Below are positions 35,805 through 44,069 of a stretch of 64,000 nt of DNA, piece by piece. The notes beneath the pieces were generated by a model. It was not told the DNA's origin. It saw only the letters and a program-made list of their open reading frames with translations, and ran no database searches. Source of the DNA: [Clostridium] saccharolyticum WM1 (lineage in GTDB: Bacteria > Bacillota > Clostridia > Lachnospirales > Lachnospiraceae). The position numbers and the translations under genes are program-made. Positions within the stretch are counted from its first letter, which is position 1; every line of letters begins with the position of its first letter. The DNA lies in assembly GCF_000144625.1 (NCBI RefSeq), contig NC_014376.1, positions 1,922,001 to 1,986,000 on the forward strand, given 5' to 3'.

Positions 35805-36578
35805 CTATGCTTCCGTTGCTTCGTAAAGCTCTACATCATTTTTGGAAAGGTATTCTCTCCACTGTTCGTCCATTCGTTTGTCAGTGACCAGACCCGTGAT
35901 GGTTTCAAAGCCTGATATCCGTATGAATGAGGTCTTATCGAATTTGGAGTGGTCTGCAATTAAGTAAACGTGATTGCTCCTGGTCATCAGTATCTGGCGT
36001 ATAGCGGCAATGGCTTCATTGGAATCGGTGATCCCGTGCTCCATGGAAACGCTCCGGCAGGACATAAAGGTTTTGTCCAGGTAAAAGGATTCCAAATTCT
36101 TAAGGGCTGTATTGCCTACAAAAGCCTTGTCCCGGGGGGTATAGGAGCCTCCGATGGAAATCAGGCGGATATCCTCTTTGTCATACAGCTCATTGATGAT
36201 CAGGAGGGAATTTGTTACCACAGTGAGACGCATTCCCTGTAAGGTCTTAGCCAGTTGAAGGGCCGTGGTAGAGGCATCCAGGAAAATTGAGTCCCCGTTG
36301 TGTATGATTGACAGGCACTTCTTTGCGATGGACTGCTTGCTTTCCATATATGCGGTTTCCCGGATTGTTAAATCTACGTTATTCTCAACCCCGTCTTGTA
36401 TGAATGCACCGCCGTATGTTCTGGTCAGGAACCCGTCATCTTCCAATTGCTTTAAATCCCGCCGGATGGTTTCTTCGGTCACGGAGAAAATTTTGGAAAG
36501 TTCGGTCACTGTTACGCTTTTCTTTTCTAAAATAATATCTTTGATCTTGGCCTTCCTCGTTACTGCTAACATAGGCAT
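35805..36578 (-). CDS. DeoR-family transcriptional repressor
   Basis: Sugar-phosphate-responsive repressor, 257 residues. The N-terminal helix-turn-helix is KKSVTVTELSKIFSVTEETIRRDLKQLEDDGFLTRTYGGA, typical DeoR. The effector domain (ISIIHNGDSIFLDASTTALQLAKTL, VVTNSLLIINEL, YLIADHSKFDKTSF) is the phosphosugar-binding part. The second ATG (36572) is equally plausible as start, since it gives better spacing from AAAGGA. It lies between the uptake/kinase operon and the divergent aldolase/BMC operon; both promoters carry similar phased repeats, so it probably controls both, with a ketose-1-P or related compound as inducer (inference). Confidence 0.92.
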   Translation of the reverse strand: MPMLAVTRKAKIKDIILEKKSVTVTELSKIFSVTEETIRRDLKQLEDDGFLTRTYGGAFIQDGVENNVDLTIRETAYMESKQSIAKKCLSIIHNGDSIFLDASTTALQLAKTLQGMRLTVVTNSLLIINELYDKEDIRLISIGGSYTPRDKAFVGNTALKNLESFYLDKTFMSCRSVSMEHGITDSNEAIAAIRQILMTRSNHVYLIADHSKFDKTSFIRISGFETITGLVTDKRMDEQWREYLSKNDVELYEATEA

Positions 36579-36710
36579 GTTCCTTTCTTTATAACAAAAA
36601 ATGTTTATTTAAAAATAAAATACAATATAAAACCATAAGAATCAGGTGGTATATGAGTATATTGTATAATTTTTTTGACGAAATGTAAAGAAGAAATGGA
36701 TGAAATAAAA

Positions 36711-36768
36711 ATAAAACGGTATAAACGGAAATAAAACAACATAAAACATTGACAAACAAACATAAAAG
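36711..36768. repeat. 10-bp-phased ATAAAAC direct repeats (putative DeoR operator array)
   Basis: ATAAA(A)C begins at 36711, 36721, 36731 and 36741, exactly 10 bp apart. A degenerate ACAAAC lies at 36752 and ATAAAAG at 36762. The array overlaps the TTGACA -35 box at 36749, so a bound repressor would block RNA polymerase. Confidence 0.65.
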
Positions 36769-36777
36769 TGGTAAAAA
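36749..36777 (+). promoter_or_regulatory. Promoter of the aldolase/BMC operon
   Basis: A perfect -35 TTGACA (36749-36754), a 17-bp spacer and a weak -10 TAAAAA (36772-36777) sit 67 bases before the aldolase start, embedded in the repeat array. Confidence 0.6.
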
Positions 36778-36844
36778 TACAGTATAAAAGATGAGAGTTC
36801 CGACAGAGAGAATGCGTAATTGTTTGGACTTTGGAGGTAAAGAT

Positions 36845-37798
36845 ATGATGACAGTTCAAGGCAAAAAGTACATGTCTGATTTTGAAGCCAAAAAGGCAAT
36901 TTTGGACATCGGCAGACGCATGTACGACAAAGGCTTTGTAGCCTCGAATGATGGAAACATTAGCTGTAAGGTAGGGCCGAACACCATCTGGACGACGCCG
37001 ACCGGGGTATCTAAGGGATTTATGACACAGGATATGCTGGTGAAAATGGATTTAAACGGAAAAGTGCTGATGGGAAGATGGAAGCCCTCATCGGAAGTAA
37101 AAATGCATCTGAGAGTCTATAAGGAAAATCCCGATGTGCAGGCAGTCACCCATGCCCACCCGCTGGTTGCCACCAGCTTTGCCATTGCCGGAATCAGCCT
37201 GGATGCGGCGGTCCTTACGGAAGCGGTCCTGGGGCTTGGATCTATCCCGGTTGCAAAATACGCAACGCCCGGCACGGATGAAGTTCCTGATTCCATTGCC
37301 CCTTTTGTGAATACCCATAATGGTGTACTTCTTGCAAATCACGGGGCGCTTACCTGGGGAAAAGATATTTACCAGGCATTTTACAGACTGGAATCCATTG
37401 AGTATTATGCGACGATATTGATGTATACGGGTAATATCATCGGACGCCAGAATCTTCTTTCCTGTGATCAGGTAAATAAGCTGCTTGATATCCGGCATAA
37501 GCTTGGCATTACAGCTGGAGGCATTCCACCCTGTGCCATAGAGGAAACAAATATGAGGGATGTGGTTTCCGCTGCAGATGCCCGTCCGGCTGAGACGGCA
37601 GCGCCTGTATTAAAGGGAGTAACCTCTATCGTAAGGCCGGGAGAGAACCTGGCGCCAACCGGCTGTGGATGCACCGGTGTAACAAGGCAGGTTCTGCCTG
37701 CGGAGGAAGTGAAGCCTGTGCAGGCGGAGGCGTTAGGCAAGGCAAAGGAGGAAATCATAGCCGAAGTAGTGAGAAGAGTGACAGAGCAGCTAAACTAG
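36845..37798 (+). CDS. Class II ketose-1-phosphate aldolase with C-terminal BMC encapsulation peptide
   Basis: Zn-dependent aldolase of the fuculose-phosphate aldolase/adducin family, 317 residues from the ATG at 36845 (GGAGG 7 nt upstream). Predicted to split a ketose 1-phosphate into DHAP and an aldehyde. DGNISCKVG is the phosphate region, KPSSEVKMHLRVY has the catalytic Glu, VTHAHPLVA two Zn His and LLANHGALTWG the third. The catalytic core ends near residue 230. It is followed by a Pro/Ala-rich linker and a terminal amphipathic helix (EALGKAKEEIIAEVVRRV) like BMC-targeting peptides. It is the first gene of the BMC operon. With MtnK and MtnA it parallels DrdA/Ald2 of the DHAP shunt. Confidence 0.88.
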   Translation: MMTVQGKKYMSDFEAKKAILDIGRRMYDKGFVASNDGNISCKVGPNTIWTTPTGVSKGFMTQDMLVKMDLNGKVLMGRWKPSSEVKMHLRVYKENPDVQAVTHAHPLVATSFAIAGISLDAAVLTEAVLGLGSIPVAKYATPGTDEVPDSIAPFVNTHNGVLLANHGALTWGKDIYQAFYRLESIEYYATILMYTGNIIGRQNLLSCDQVNKLLDIRHKLGITAGGIPPCAIEETNMRDVVSAADARPAETAAPVLKGVTSIVRPGENLAPTGCGCTGVTRQVLPAEEVKPVQAEALGKAKEEIIAEVVRRVTEQLN

Positions 37799-37808
37799 GA
37801 GGCAGATT

Positions 37809-39230
37809 ATGGAAATTGGGGCAAAAGAGATAGAACTGATTGTAAGGGAAGTGCTTGCCGGCATAGAAAGCAGGGGCCCAAAGCTTTCTTATATTCCCGC
37901 TCAAAGTGATAACGGGGTATTTGAACGTGTGGAGGATGCGATTGGTGCAGCCCACACAGCCCAGCGTGAATGGGTGGAACATTACAGAGTTGAGGACAGG
38001 CGCAGAATCATTGAGGCTATCCGGATGACAGCAAAAAGTCATGCAAAAACTCTGGCAAAATTGGTTTGGGAAGAAACCGGAATGGGGCGTTTTGAGGATA
38101 AGATTCAAAAGCATATGGCAGTGATAGAGAAAACGCCAGGTGTGGAATGTCTCACTACAGATGCCATTTCCGGTGACGAAGGACTGATGATAGAGGAATA
38201 TGCTCCTTTTGGGGTGATCGGAGCTATTACACCCTCCACCAATCCAACAGAGACTATCATCAATAATACCATCAGCATGATAGCCGGAGGAAATGCCGTT
38301 GTGTTTAATGTTCATCCAGGTGCAAAAAAGTGCTGTGCTCACTGTTTAAAGCTTCTTCATCAGGCCATTGTGGAAAATGGAGGTCCGGCAAATCTGATCA
38401 CCATGCAGAAAGAGCCAACGATGGAGGCAGTGACCAAAATGACGTCTGATCCCAGGATCCGGCTCATGGTGGGGACTGGGGGCATGCCCATGGTAAATGC
38501 ATTGCTGCGTTCCGGAAAGAAGACCATCGGAGCCGGTGCAGGTAACCCCCCGGTTATTGTGGACGATTCAGCGGATGTCAGTCTTGCGGCAAGAGAGATT
38601 TACCGGGGAGCTTCCTTTGATAATAATATCCTGTGCCTGGCAGAGAAGGAAGTCTTTGTTATGGAGAAGGCCGCAGACGAGCTGGTAAACAATCTGGTAA
38701 AAGAAGGTGCGTACTTACTGAATCCCATGGAGCTGAATGAAATTCTTAAGTTTGCCATGATTGAAAAGAACGGCAGCTGCGAAGTGAATAAAAAATGGGT
38801 AGGAAAGGATGCGGGATTATTTTTAGAGGCCATAGGGGTTTCCGGCCATAAGGATGTCCGCCTTCTGATCTGCGAGACAGACAGAAACCATCCATTTGTC
38901 ATGGTAGAGCAGCTGATGCCCATACTTCCCATTGTCCGCTTAAGGACCTTTGAAGAATGTGTGGAAAGTGCAGTAGCAGCAGAATCAGGCAACCGGCATA
39001 CGGCTTCCATGTTTTCCAGAAATGTTGAAAACATGACCAGATTCGGAAAAGTCATTGAAACAACTATATTTACGAAGAATGGTTCGACCTTAAAAGGGGT
39101 AGGGATCGGCGGAGAGGGCCATACGACCATGACCATTGCAGGCCCTACCGGAGAAGGACTTACCTGTGCTAGAAGCTTTACAAGAAGACGCAGATGTATG
39201 CTGGCAGAAGGAGGCTTGCGGATCATCTAG
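37809..39230 (+). CDS. CoA-acylating aldehyde dehydrogenase, BMC-associated (PduP/EutE-like)
   Basis: Oxidises the aldolase-derived aldehyde to acyl-CoA with NAD; 473 residues. The first ~20 residues (EIGAKEIELIVREVLAGI) form an amphipathic helix typical of a BMC encapsulation peptide. APFGVIGAITPSTNPTET and the CoA-type AGNPPVIVDDSADV identify the acylating branch. The catalytic Cys276 lies in NNILCLAEKEVFV. TIAGPTGEGLTCARSF is the C-terminal PduP/EutE-type signature. It starts 10 nt after the aldolase with AGGAGG. The acyl-CoA would pass to PduL and its CoA be recycled in the shell. Confidence 0.94.
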   Translation: MEIGAKEIELIVREVLAGIESRGPKLSYIPAQSDNGVFERVEDAIGAAHTAQREWVEHYRVEDRRRIIEAIRMTAKSHAKTLAKLVWEETGMGRFEDKIQKHMAVIEKTPGVECLTTDAISGDEGLMIEEYAPFGVIGAITPSTNPTETIINNTISMIAGGNAVVFNVHPGAKKCCAHCLKLLHQAIVENGGPANLITMQKEPTMEAVTKMTSDPRIRLMVGTGGMPMVNALLRSGKKTIGAGAGNPPVIVDDSADVSLAAREIYRGASFDNNILCLAEKEVFVMEKAADELVNNLVKEGAYLLNPMELNEILKFAMIEKNGSCEVNKKWVGKDAGLFLEAIGVSGHKDVRLLICETDRNHPFVMVEQLMPILPIVRLRTFEECVESAVAAESGNRHTASMFSRNVENMTRFGKVIETTIFTKNGSTLKGVGIGGEGHTTMTIAGPTGEGLTCARSFTRRRRCMLAEGGLRII

Positions 39231-39246
39231 AGAGGGGAAGGTACAT

Positions 39247-39585
39247 ATGGCCATCGGCTTTTTGGAATGTGCGGGATACGGAGCTGTTCTCTATGCCATG
39301 GATAAGGCCTGTAAGGCGGCGAATGTGAGAATCATCGGGATCGACACCATTAATCCCAAGGATGCGACTGCATTTATTCCCCTTACGGCCCAGGTGAAGT
39401 TTGAAGGCGGAATAGACGATGTGAAAGAAGCCTGTGAAGTGGCAAAAAGGGCGGCTCTTAAGATCAACAGACCGGAAGAGGTCCTGGTAGAGATGATCGA
39501 AAAACCATATGAGGGAACAAGGGCATTGTCTCATATAACAAAAGTAGACCTAGCGGAAAAAAATATTGATAATTTCAGGAGGTAG
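39247..39585 (+). CDS. BMC-domain shell protein (BMC-H), divergent type with C-terminal extension
   Basis: 112-residue shell protein from the ATG at 39247, preceded by GAGGGGAAGG; the longer frame upstream overlaps the dehydrogenase and is not used. [20 protein letters not shown] and [13 protein letters not shown] fit one PF00936 domain, but the usual pore motif KIGSG is replaced by a longer loop ([13 protein letters not shown]). About 25 extra residues follow the domain. Probably a hexamer occupying specialised facet positions. Confidence 0.85.
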   Translation: MAIGFLECAGYGAVLYAMDKACKAANVRIIGIDTINPKDATAFIPLTAQVKFEGGIDDVKEACEVAKRAALKINRPEEVLVEMIEKPYEGTRALSHITKVDLAEKNIDNFRR

Positions 39586-39590
39586 CAAAA

Positions 39591-39872
39591 ATGGCATCCA
39601 CATCAATTGGGTTAATTGAAACAAGAGGTTTGACTGCATCCATCGAAGCGGCCGATGCAATGTTAAAGGCAGCGGACGTTGAGCTTGTGGGAACGGAAAA
39701 AATCGGATCCGGTCTTGTAACTGTTATTGTGACCGGTGAAGTAGGTGCGGTAAAAGCGGCTACTGAAGCAGGCAGTGAAGCGGCTTCCAGAGTCGGTGAG
39801 CTGGTGGCGGTCCATGTGATTCCGAGGCCGCATCAGGACATTGCAAAGATTTTACCAAATATCAAAGGTTAA
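39591..39872 (+). CDS. BMC-H shell protein, PduA/PduJ-like (copy 1)
   Basis: Canonical 93-residue hexameric shell protein: [20 protein letters not shown], pore loop [11 protein letters not shown] and C-terminal [18 protein letters not shown]. It is nearly identical over most of its length to the shell protein at 40288, so the pair arose by duplication. The KIGSG pore loop is the type that passes small polar metabolites in PduA. It starts 5 nt after the previous stop with AGGAGG. Confidence 0.96.
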   Translation: MASTSIGLIETRGLTASIEAADAMLKAADVELVGTEKIGSGLVTVIVTGEVGAVKAATEAGSEAASRVGELVAVHVIPRPHQDIAKILPNIKG

Positions 39873-39927
39873 AAGATAAGCATCGATAGGGGCAAATAAT
39901 AACAGGCATCAGAAAAAGGTGGGCGTC

Positions 39928-40287
39928 ATGAAAACGAACCGAAACGCCATAGGGGTTTTAGAGATTAATTATTACGCAAATACCGTTGTGGTAGTGGACC
40001 AGGCGTTAAAGGCGGCGGAAGTGGAAATCGTAAGCTGCCATAAGAAGCTGGGAGGCAGGATGTGCCACACCGTAATAGCGGGTGAGACCTCGGCGGTCCG
40101 GGCAGCTGTGGAAGCAGCCAGAGAGGCCGGGAGCATGGTGGGAGACGAGAACATAAAAGTTTCCGTATCCATCGAAAACCCTCACCCGGAGGTATTGAAG
40201 CTTTTAAACATGATAGACAGACATGAGAGCGAAAAGGATTCTGCAAAAGCAGAGGAAAATGAACCCGTGATTAAGGAGGAAAATTAA
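39928..40287 (+). CDS. BMC-H shell protein, variant pore, acidic tail
   Basis: 119-residue single-BMC-domain protein. The ATG at 39928 (AAAGGTGG upstream) is preferred to the GTG at 39919. AIGVLEINYYANTVVVVDQALKAAEVEIV replaces the ETRG segment, and the pore loop reads KKLGGRMCHTV rather than KIGSG. A Glu/Lys-rich tail of ~25 residues follows the domain. The changed pore suggests passage of a different metabolite, or a structural or gated role. Confidence 0.9.
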   Translation: MKTNRNAIGVLEINYYANTVVVVDQALKAAEVEIVSCHKKLGGRMCHTVIAGETSAVRAAVEAAREAGSMVGDENIKVSVSIENPHPEVLKLLNMIDRHESEKDSAKAEENEPVIKEEN

Positions 40288-40587
40288 ATGGCAGAGGCAG
40301 TAGTAAAAAAAGGAATGTTGGCTTTGGGAATGATTGAAACAAGAGGACTTACCGCATCCATCGAGGCGGCAGACGCTATGTTAAAGGCAGCGGATGTTGA
40401 AATGGTGGGAACCGAGAAGATCGGCTCCGGACTGGTTTCCGTTATGGTTCAGGGAGATGTAGGAGCTGTAAAGGCGGCTGTGGAAGCAGGAGAGGAAGCA
40501 GCCTCCAGAGTGGGAGAGGTGGTAGCAGTTCATGTAATTCCAAGACCCCATAATTCCATCGGGCAAATCCTTCCATTTATTAAATAG
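40288..40587 (+). CDS. BMC-H shell protein, PduA/PduJ-like (copy 2)
   Basis: 99-residue hexameric shell protein, with [20 protein letters not shown], pore [11 protein letters not shown] and [15 protein letters not shown]. Paralogue of the protein at 39591, differing mainly by a longer N terminus and scattered substitutions. The ATG directly abuts the preceding stop, so translation is probably coupled. Confidence 0.96.
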   Translation: MAEAVVKKGMLALGMIETRGLTASIEAADAMLKAADVEMVGTEKIGSGLVSVMVQGDVGAVKAAVEAGEEAASRVGEVVAVHVIPRPHNSIGQILPFIK

Positions 40588-40622
40588 AAAGAACAGGAAA
40601 TTGTCTAGGTTGGAGGCTTTCA

Positions 40623-41279
40623 ATGGAAAACAGGGAAGAACTGATTCAAAAGGTAACCTCACTGGTCGTGGAAAACTGGACGAGGCTGAGCACACAGCCT
40701 TATCAGGTTCCTGTAGGAATCTCAGCAAGGCATGTTCACCTGTCCAAGGAACATGTGGAAATGCTTTTTGGAACCGGTTACCGGCTGACTCCTATTAAGG
40801 CTTTAAGCCAGCCGGGGCAGTTTGCCTGTGAAGAGCAGGTAGCTGTCTGCGGCCGTTTGGGAACACTTCCCAGGGTAAGGATCCTTGGACCGGAAAGAAA
40901 ACAAAGTCAGGTGGAAATGGCCTTCAGTGACTGCAGGGGGCTGGGAATACAGCCCCAGGTGAGGTCGTCAGGAGATTTAAAGGGAACGCCGGGAATCCTG
41001 CTGAAGGGACCAAAGGGAGAAGTACTGCTGACAGAGGGTGTCATTATAGCAGACCGCCATATTCATATGACGCCGGAAGATTCCCTTTGGTTTGGGGTAT
41101 CGGATCAGGACCGGGTAAGCGTTGCGGTCAATGGACCAAAGGGCGGCGTGCTGGACCAGGTACTGATACGTGTCACCCAGGAGAGCAGGCTGGATTTTCA
41201 TTTGGACACGGATGACGCAAATGCATTCCAGCTAAAACAAGGACAGTGGGTAACCATCAGAAAGGAAGTGGCCCGATGA
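40623..41279 (+). CDS. pduL: Phosphotransacylase PduL
   Basis: Exchanges CoA for phosphate on the acyl-CoA, giving acyl-phosphate (ATP source) and recycling CoA inside the shell; 218 residues. The two half-barrels carry the zinc-ligand motifs SARHVHLS and ADRHIHMT. RILGPERKQSQVE and GPKGGVLDQVLIRV are further family blocks. The first ~20 residues (ENREELIQKVTSLVVENW) form an amphipathic helix that looks like an encapsulation peptide. The stop overlaps the vertex-protein start (ATGA). Confidence 0.95.
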   Translation: MENREELIQKVTSLVVENWTRLSTQPYQVPVGISARHVHLSKEHVEMLFGTGYRLTPIKALSQPGQFACEEQVAVCGRLGTLPRVRILGPERKQSQVEMAFSDCRGLGIQPQVRSSGDLKGTPGILLKGPKGEVLLTEGVIIADRHIHMTPEDSLWFGVSDQDRVSVAVNGPKGGVLDQVLIRVTQESRLDFHLDTDDANAFQLKQGQWVTIRKEVAR

Positions 41280-41536
41280 TATTAGGTACAATTATGGGAA
41301 CTGTGGTTTCCACGAGAAAATGCAGAAATCTGGTTGGGTTTAAGCTCCTTTTGGTCGAACCCTATTATGGGGATAAGAAGGATATTTTTGTGGCCGCCGA
41401 TACCATAGGTGCAGGAATCGGGGAACTGGTACTGGTAACCACGGATAATACCACCCAATATGCACTGGACCGTTCGGCGCCTGTGGATGCCTACATTGTA
41501 GGCATTGTTGACGCGCCGCCTCAGCCGGGAAGGTAA
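41276..41536 (+). CDS. eutN: BMC-P pentameric vertex protein (EutN/CcmL family)
   Basis: 86-residue protein that would cap shell vertices as a pentamer. MILGTIMGTVVSTRKCRNLVGFKLLLVEP and FVAADTIGAGIGELVLVTTDNTTQYAL are typical EutN/CcmL segments, ending in DAYIVGIVD. The ATG at 41276 overlaps the pduL stop by 4 nt, giving the usual family length; the upstream GTG would add an unneeded extension. It is the only BMC-P gene in the window. Confidence 0.95.
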   Translation: MILGTIMGTVVSTRKCRNLVGFKLLLVEPYYGDKKDIFVAADTIGAGIGELVLVTTDNTTQYALDRSAPVDAYIVGIVDAPPQPGR

Positions 41537-41554
41537 AAAGGAGAGGGAAAGTTT

Positions 41555-42673
41555 ATGGAACGGGAAACTCTTAAGGTTTTGGCAGTGGCAGACCCGGCTG
41601 TGGAGGGTTATCTGGATGAAGAGCTGGGTATTTTAGAGGGATATGGAGGAAATGTGGATTTCCATATCGTGCCCTGGGCAGATTACTACCCCATGATGAT
41701 GAGAGCATTTGCCGGGGAAGAGGATTACGACATTGTTATGGTTGCAGGCCATTTATGGCTTCGTGACTTTGTTGAACAGGGATTCCTTTCAGAGCTTGAG
41801 CTTGAGGAAGAAGATATTCTTCCGGTCATTGCAGAGGAAATGAGGTATAAGGGCAAGGCGTATTTATCCCCCTCCTTCTGTGACGGCCATATGATTGTTT
41901 ACCGCAGGAGCCAGCTTTGTCAGGCATTGGGAAGGGAGCTTGAAAGCGTTATCACTCCCCGGGAATACATAGAGGCAGCAAAGGCATGCAAAACTGCTTT
42001 AGGAAAGCAGGCCGTGGCCATGAAGGCTGACCGGTCAGAAATCTTTACCGATGCGCTTCCCTTCCTGCGTATGTATGGAGGAGATGCTTATGATCCTCAC
42101 GGAACAGCATCCTGTGGAAAGGAAGAAGCTGTAAAGGGACTAAAATCCTACATGGAACTGAAAGCTTATGCAGTGGATGGCACGGAATTCTTCGGAAACG
42201 GGGAAATTGCGGCAGCGATCCGGGAAAAGGGAGCGGCCATGGCGGTTACTTGGAGCGGCCAGATGGGTGAGGTTTTCAAGGAAGGCTGCCTGGAACGGCC
42301 GGATCTGGGATTTTCCACCTTTTCTACTGCCTGGAATGTAACCTGGTCTTTTGGGATCTGTAAAAGCTCCGGAAAAAAGGAAGAGGCTGAAGCATTTCTT
42401 AAGTACTTAAGGTCCCCTTTGGTGGATCAAAAGGTGGGAAGAAAAAGCGGTGCTCCCATTCGGAGCGGCAGCTATATGGAAGGGGCCGGGGACTGCCCCT
42501 GGTTTCCGGTACAGCAAAAGATGATAGAGCTTGCAAGGCCTCTTCCTCATTTGTCAAAGGCAGGGGAGAAAAACGGTGTTCTATATGAGAAAATCTTCGA
42601 GGCCTTTTCCGGAAAAAAGACGGCTGAGGAAGCCATGCGGGAAGCAGGACAAGAGATTGACTGTGTAAAATGA
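41555..42673 (+). CDS. Cytoplasmic extracellular-solute-binding-like protein in the BMC operon
   Basis: 372 residues resembling a type-2 sugar/oligosaccharide binding protein: DYDIVMVAGHLWLRDFVEQGFLSEL, YKGKAYLSPSFCDGHMIVYRR, GAAMAVTWSGQMGEVF and KKEEAEAFLKYLRSPLVDQ are characteristic. There is no signal peptide; the N terminus begins ETLKVLAVADP, so it should stay in the cytosol or shell. No ABC permease of this type is adjacent. Its place between the vertex protein and the flavoprotein suggests a binding, sensing or scaffold role for a pathway metabolite. Function unknown. Confidence 0.75.
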   Translation: MERETLKVLAVADPAVEGYLDEELGILEGYGGNVDFHIVPWADYYPMMMRAFAGEEDYDIVMVAGHLWLRDFVEQGFLSELELEEEDILPVIAEEMRYKGKAYLSPSFCDGHMIVYRRSQLCQALGRELESVITPREYIEAAKACKTALGKQAVAMKADRSEIFTDALPFLRMYGGDAYDPHGTASCGKEEAVKGLKSYMELKAYAVDGTEFFGNGEIAAAIREKGAAMAVTWSGQMGEVFKEGCLERPDLGFSTFSTAWNVTWSFGICKSSGKKEEAEAFLKYLRSPLVDQKVGRKSGAPIRSGSYMEGAGDCPWFPVQQKMIELARPLPHLSKAGEKNGVLYEKIFEAFSGKKTAEEAMREAGQEIDCVK

Positions 42674-42686
42674 TCAGGGAGAAAAC

Positions 42687-44024
42687 ATGAAAATTATTAT
42701 AATTGGAGGAGTGGCGGCAGGAATGAGTGCCGCTTCCAAGATCCGCAGGATGGACCCGAATATGGAAGTGACGGTCTATGAAAAGGGAGGTTTTCTTTCT
42801 TATGGAGCGTGCGGCCTTCCCTACTATGTGGGAGATTATAACGATGATTACCGTAAAATGATCGCCCGCTCCCGGGAGACCTTTACCAAAATGGGAATAA
42901 AGACCTTTCTCCGTCATCAGGTATTGTCTGTTGATGCAGATAGGAAAGAGGTCCTTGTAAGGAATCTTGAAAATGGTCAGGAATGGAAAGACAGGTATGA
43001 CAAACTGATGATAGCCACTGGGGCATCGTCTGTAGTTCCGCCCTTTCCCGGCCGGGAGCTTTTAGGTGTCCATGTGCTGAAATCCATGGAAGACGGTATT
43101 TTTTTAAAGGAATATGCAAAAATGCCGGAGATCCAAAATGTTGTCATCGTTGGAGGAGGATACATTGGAGTCGAATGTGCGGAAGCGTTTTTAAGCCTTG
43201 GAAAAAAGGTCCGTATCCTGGAAGCGGCTCCCAGAATCCTGACGCCTTTTGATGAGGAAATTACAGCCCTGGCCCAGGAAGAACTGGTAAGGTGCGGAAT
43301 AGAACTCAATCTTGGGGAAAAGGTAGAAGGTTTTTATGGAGACGGTCTTTATGTGAAGCGTGTAAAAACGGACAGAGGAACCTATGAAGCAGATCTGGTA
43401 ATTGTTGCGGTAGGAGTCCGCCCCTGTACGGAATTTTTGAAAGATACGGGGATCTCCATGGCAAAAAACGGAGCACTGATCGTGGACAGGGAAATGAAAA
43501 CCTCATTGCCGGATGTGTATGCGGCAGGAGACTGTATCCTTGTCCATCATGAGGTTTTAGAAGAAGACAGCTTCCTTGCTTTGGGAACGGTGGCTAACAA
43601 ATGCGGAAGAATTGCAGGAACCAACCTGGCAGGCGGCCATGAGCAGTTCCTGGGTGCCCTGGGGTCGGCGGCGATTAAGGTTTGCGGGCTGGAACTAGGG
43701 CGCACAGGCATGGGAGAAGGGGATGCCAAACGCCTTCAAAAGGATTACAAGACCCTGATTGTACAGGCCAACGATCATCCGGCTTATTACCCGGATCCAA
43801 CCCCCATCACCATTAAGCTGATTTATGAAAAAGGAACAAAAAGGCTGCTGGGTGCACAGACCTGCGGGCAAAAAGGAGCAGTTTTGCGGGCCGACGTGTT
43901 TGCAGTTGCAATCCATTGCAGAATGACAACGGCGGAGCTGGGAATGACGGATCTTATTTATGCGCCTCCTTTTTCCGGCGTGTGGGATGCGATCCAGATT
44001 GCCTGCAATGCGGCAAAAGGCTGA
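42687..44024 (+). CDS. CoA-disulfide reductase / NADH oxidase-like flavoprotein
   Basis: FAD- and NAD(P)H-dependent oxidoreductase of 445 residues. IIIGGVAAGMSAASKIRR is the FAD site and SYGACGLPYYVGD carries the single redox Cys42 of the CoADR/Nox group. VVIVGGGYIGVECAEAF binds NAD(P)H, VYAAGDC is the second FAD motif and a dimerisation domain closes the chain. No rhodanese domain is fused. In this locus it could keep CoA reduced, or reoxidise NADH to balance the aldehyde dehydrogenase; which one is not decided by sequence. Confidence 0.9.
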   Translation: MKIIIIGGVAAGMSAASKIRRMDPNMEVTVYEKGGFLSYGACGLPYYVGDYNDDYRKMIARSRETFTKMGIKTFLRHQVLSVDADRKEVLVRNLENGQEWKDRYDKLMIATGASSVVPPFPGRELLGVHVLKSMEDGIFLKEYAKMPEIQNVVIVGGGYIGVECAEAFLSLGKKVRILEAAPRILTPFDEEITALAQEELVRCGIELNLGEKVEGFYGDGLYVKRVKTDRGTYEADLVIVAVGVRPCTEFLKDTGISMAKNGALIVDREMKTSLPDVYAAGDCILVHHEVLEEDSFLALGTVANKCGRIAGTNLAGGHEQFLGALGSAAIKVCGLELGRTGMGEGDAKRLQKDYKTLIVQANDHPAYYPDPTPITIKLIYEKGTKRLLGAQTCGQKGAVLRADVFAVAIHCRMTTAELGMTDLIYAPPFSGVWDAIQIACNAAKG

Positions 44025-44069
44025 TGAAAGGCAAACGGCGGAGTGAAGGATAGAAAGTGAGGTCAGACC

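Noticed and set aside
36711..36768. Repeat array as a CRISPR or minisatellite
   Set aside because: Units are only 7 bp with 3-bp gaps, sit on a promoter and lack unique spacers; operator sites explain them better.
36605..36899. Small minus-strand frames in the deoR/aldolase spacer
   Set aside because: They are low-complexity translations of the ATAAAAC repeats and overlap the BMC promoter.
37755..38342. Antisense 195-codon open frame
   Set aside because: Opposite the aldolase end and dehydrogenase start; no motif or translation signal.
38600..39226. Antisense 208-codon open frame
   Set aside because: Opposite the aldehyde dehydrogenase, whose catalytic and C-terminal motifs occupy the region.
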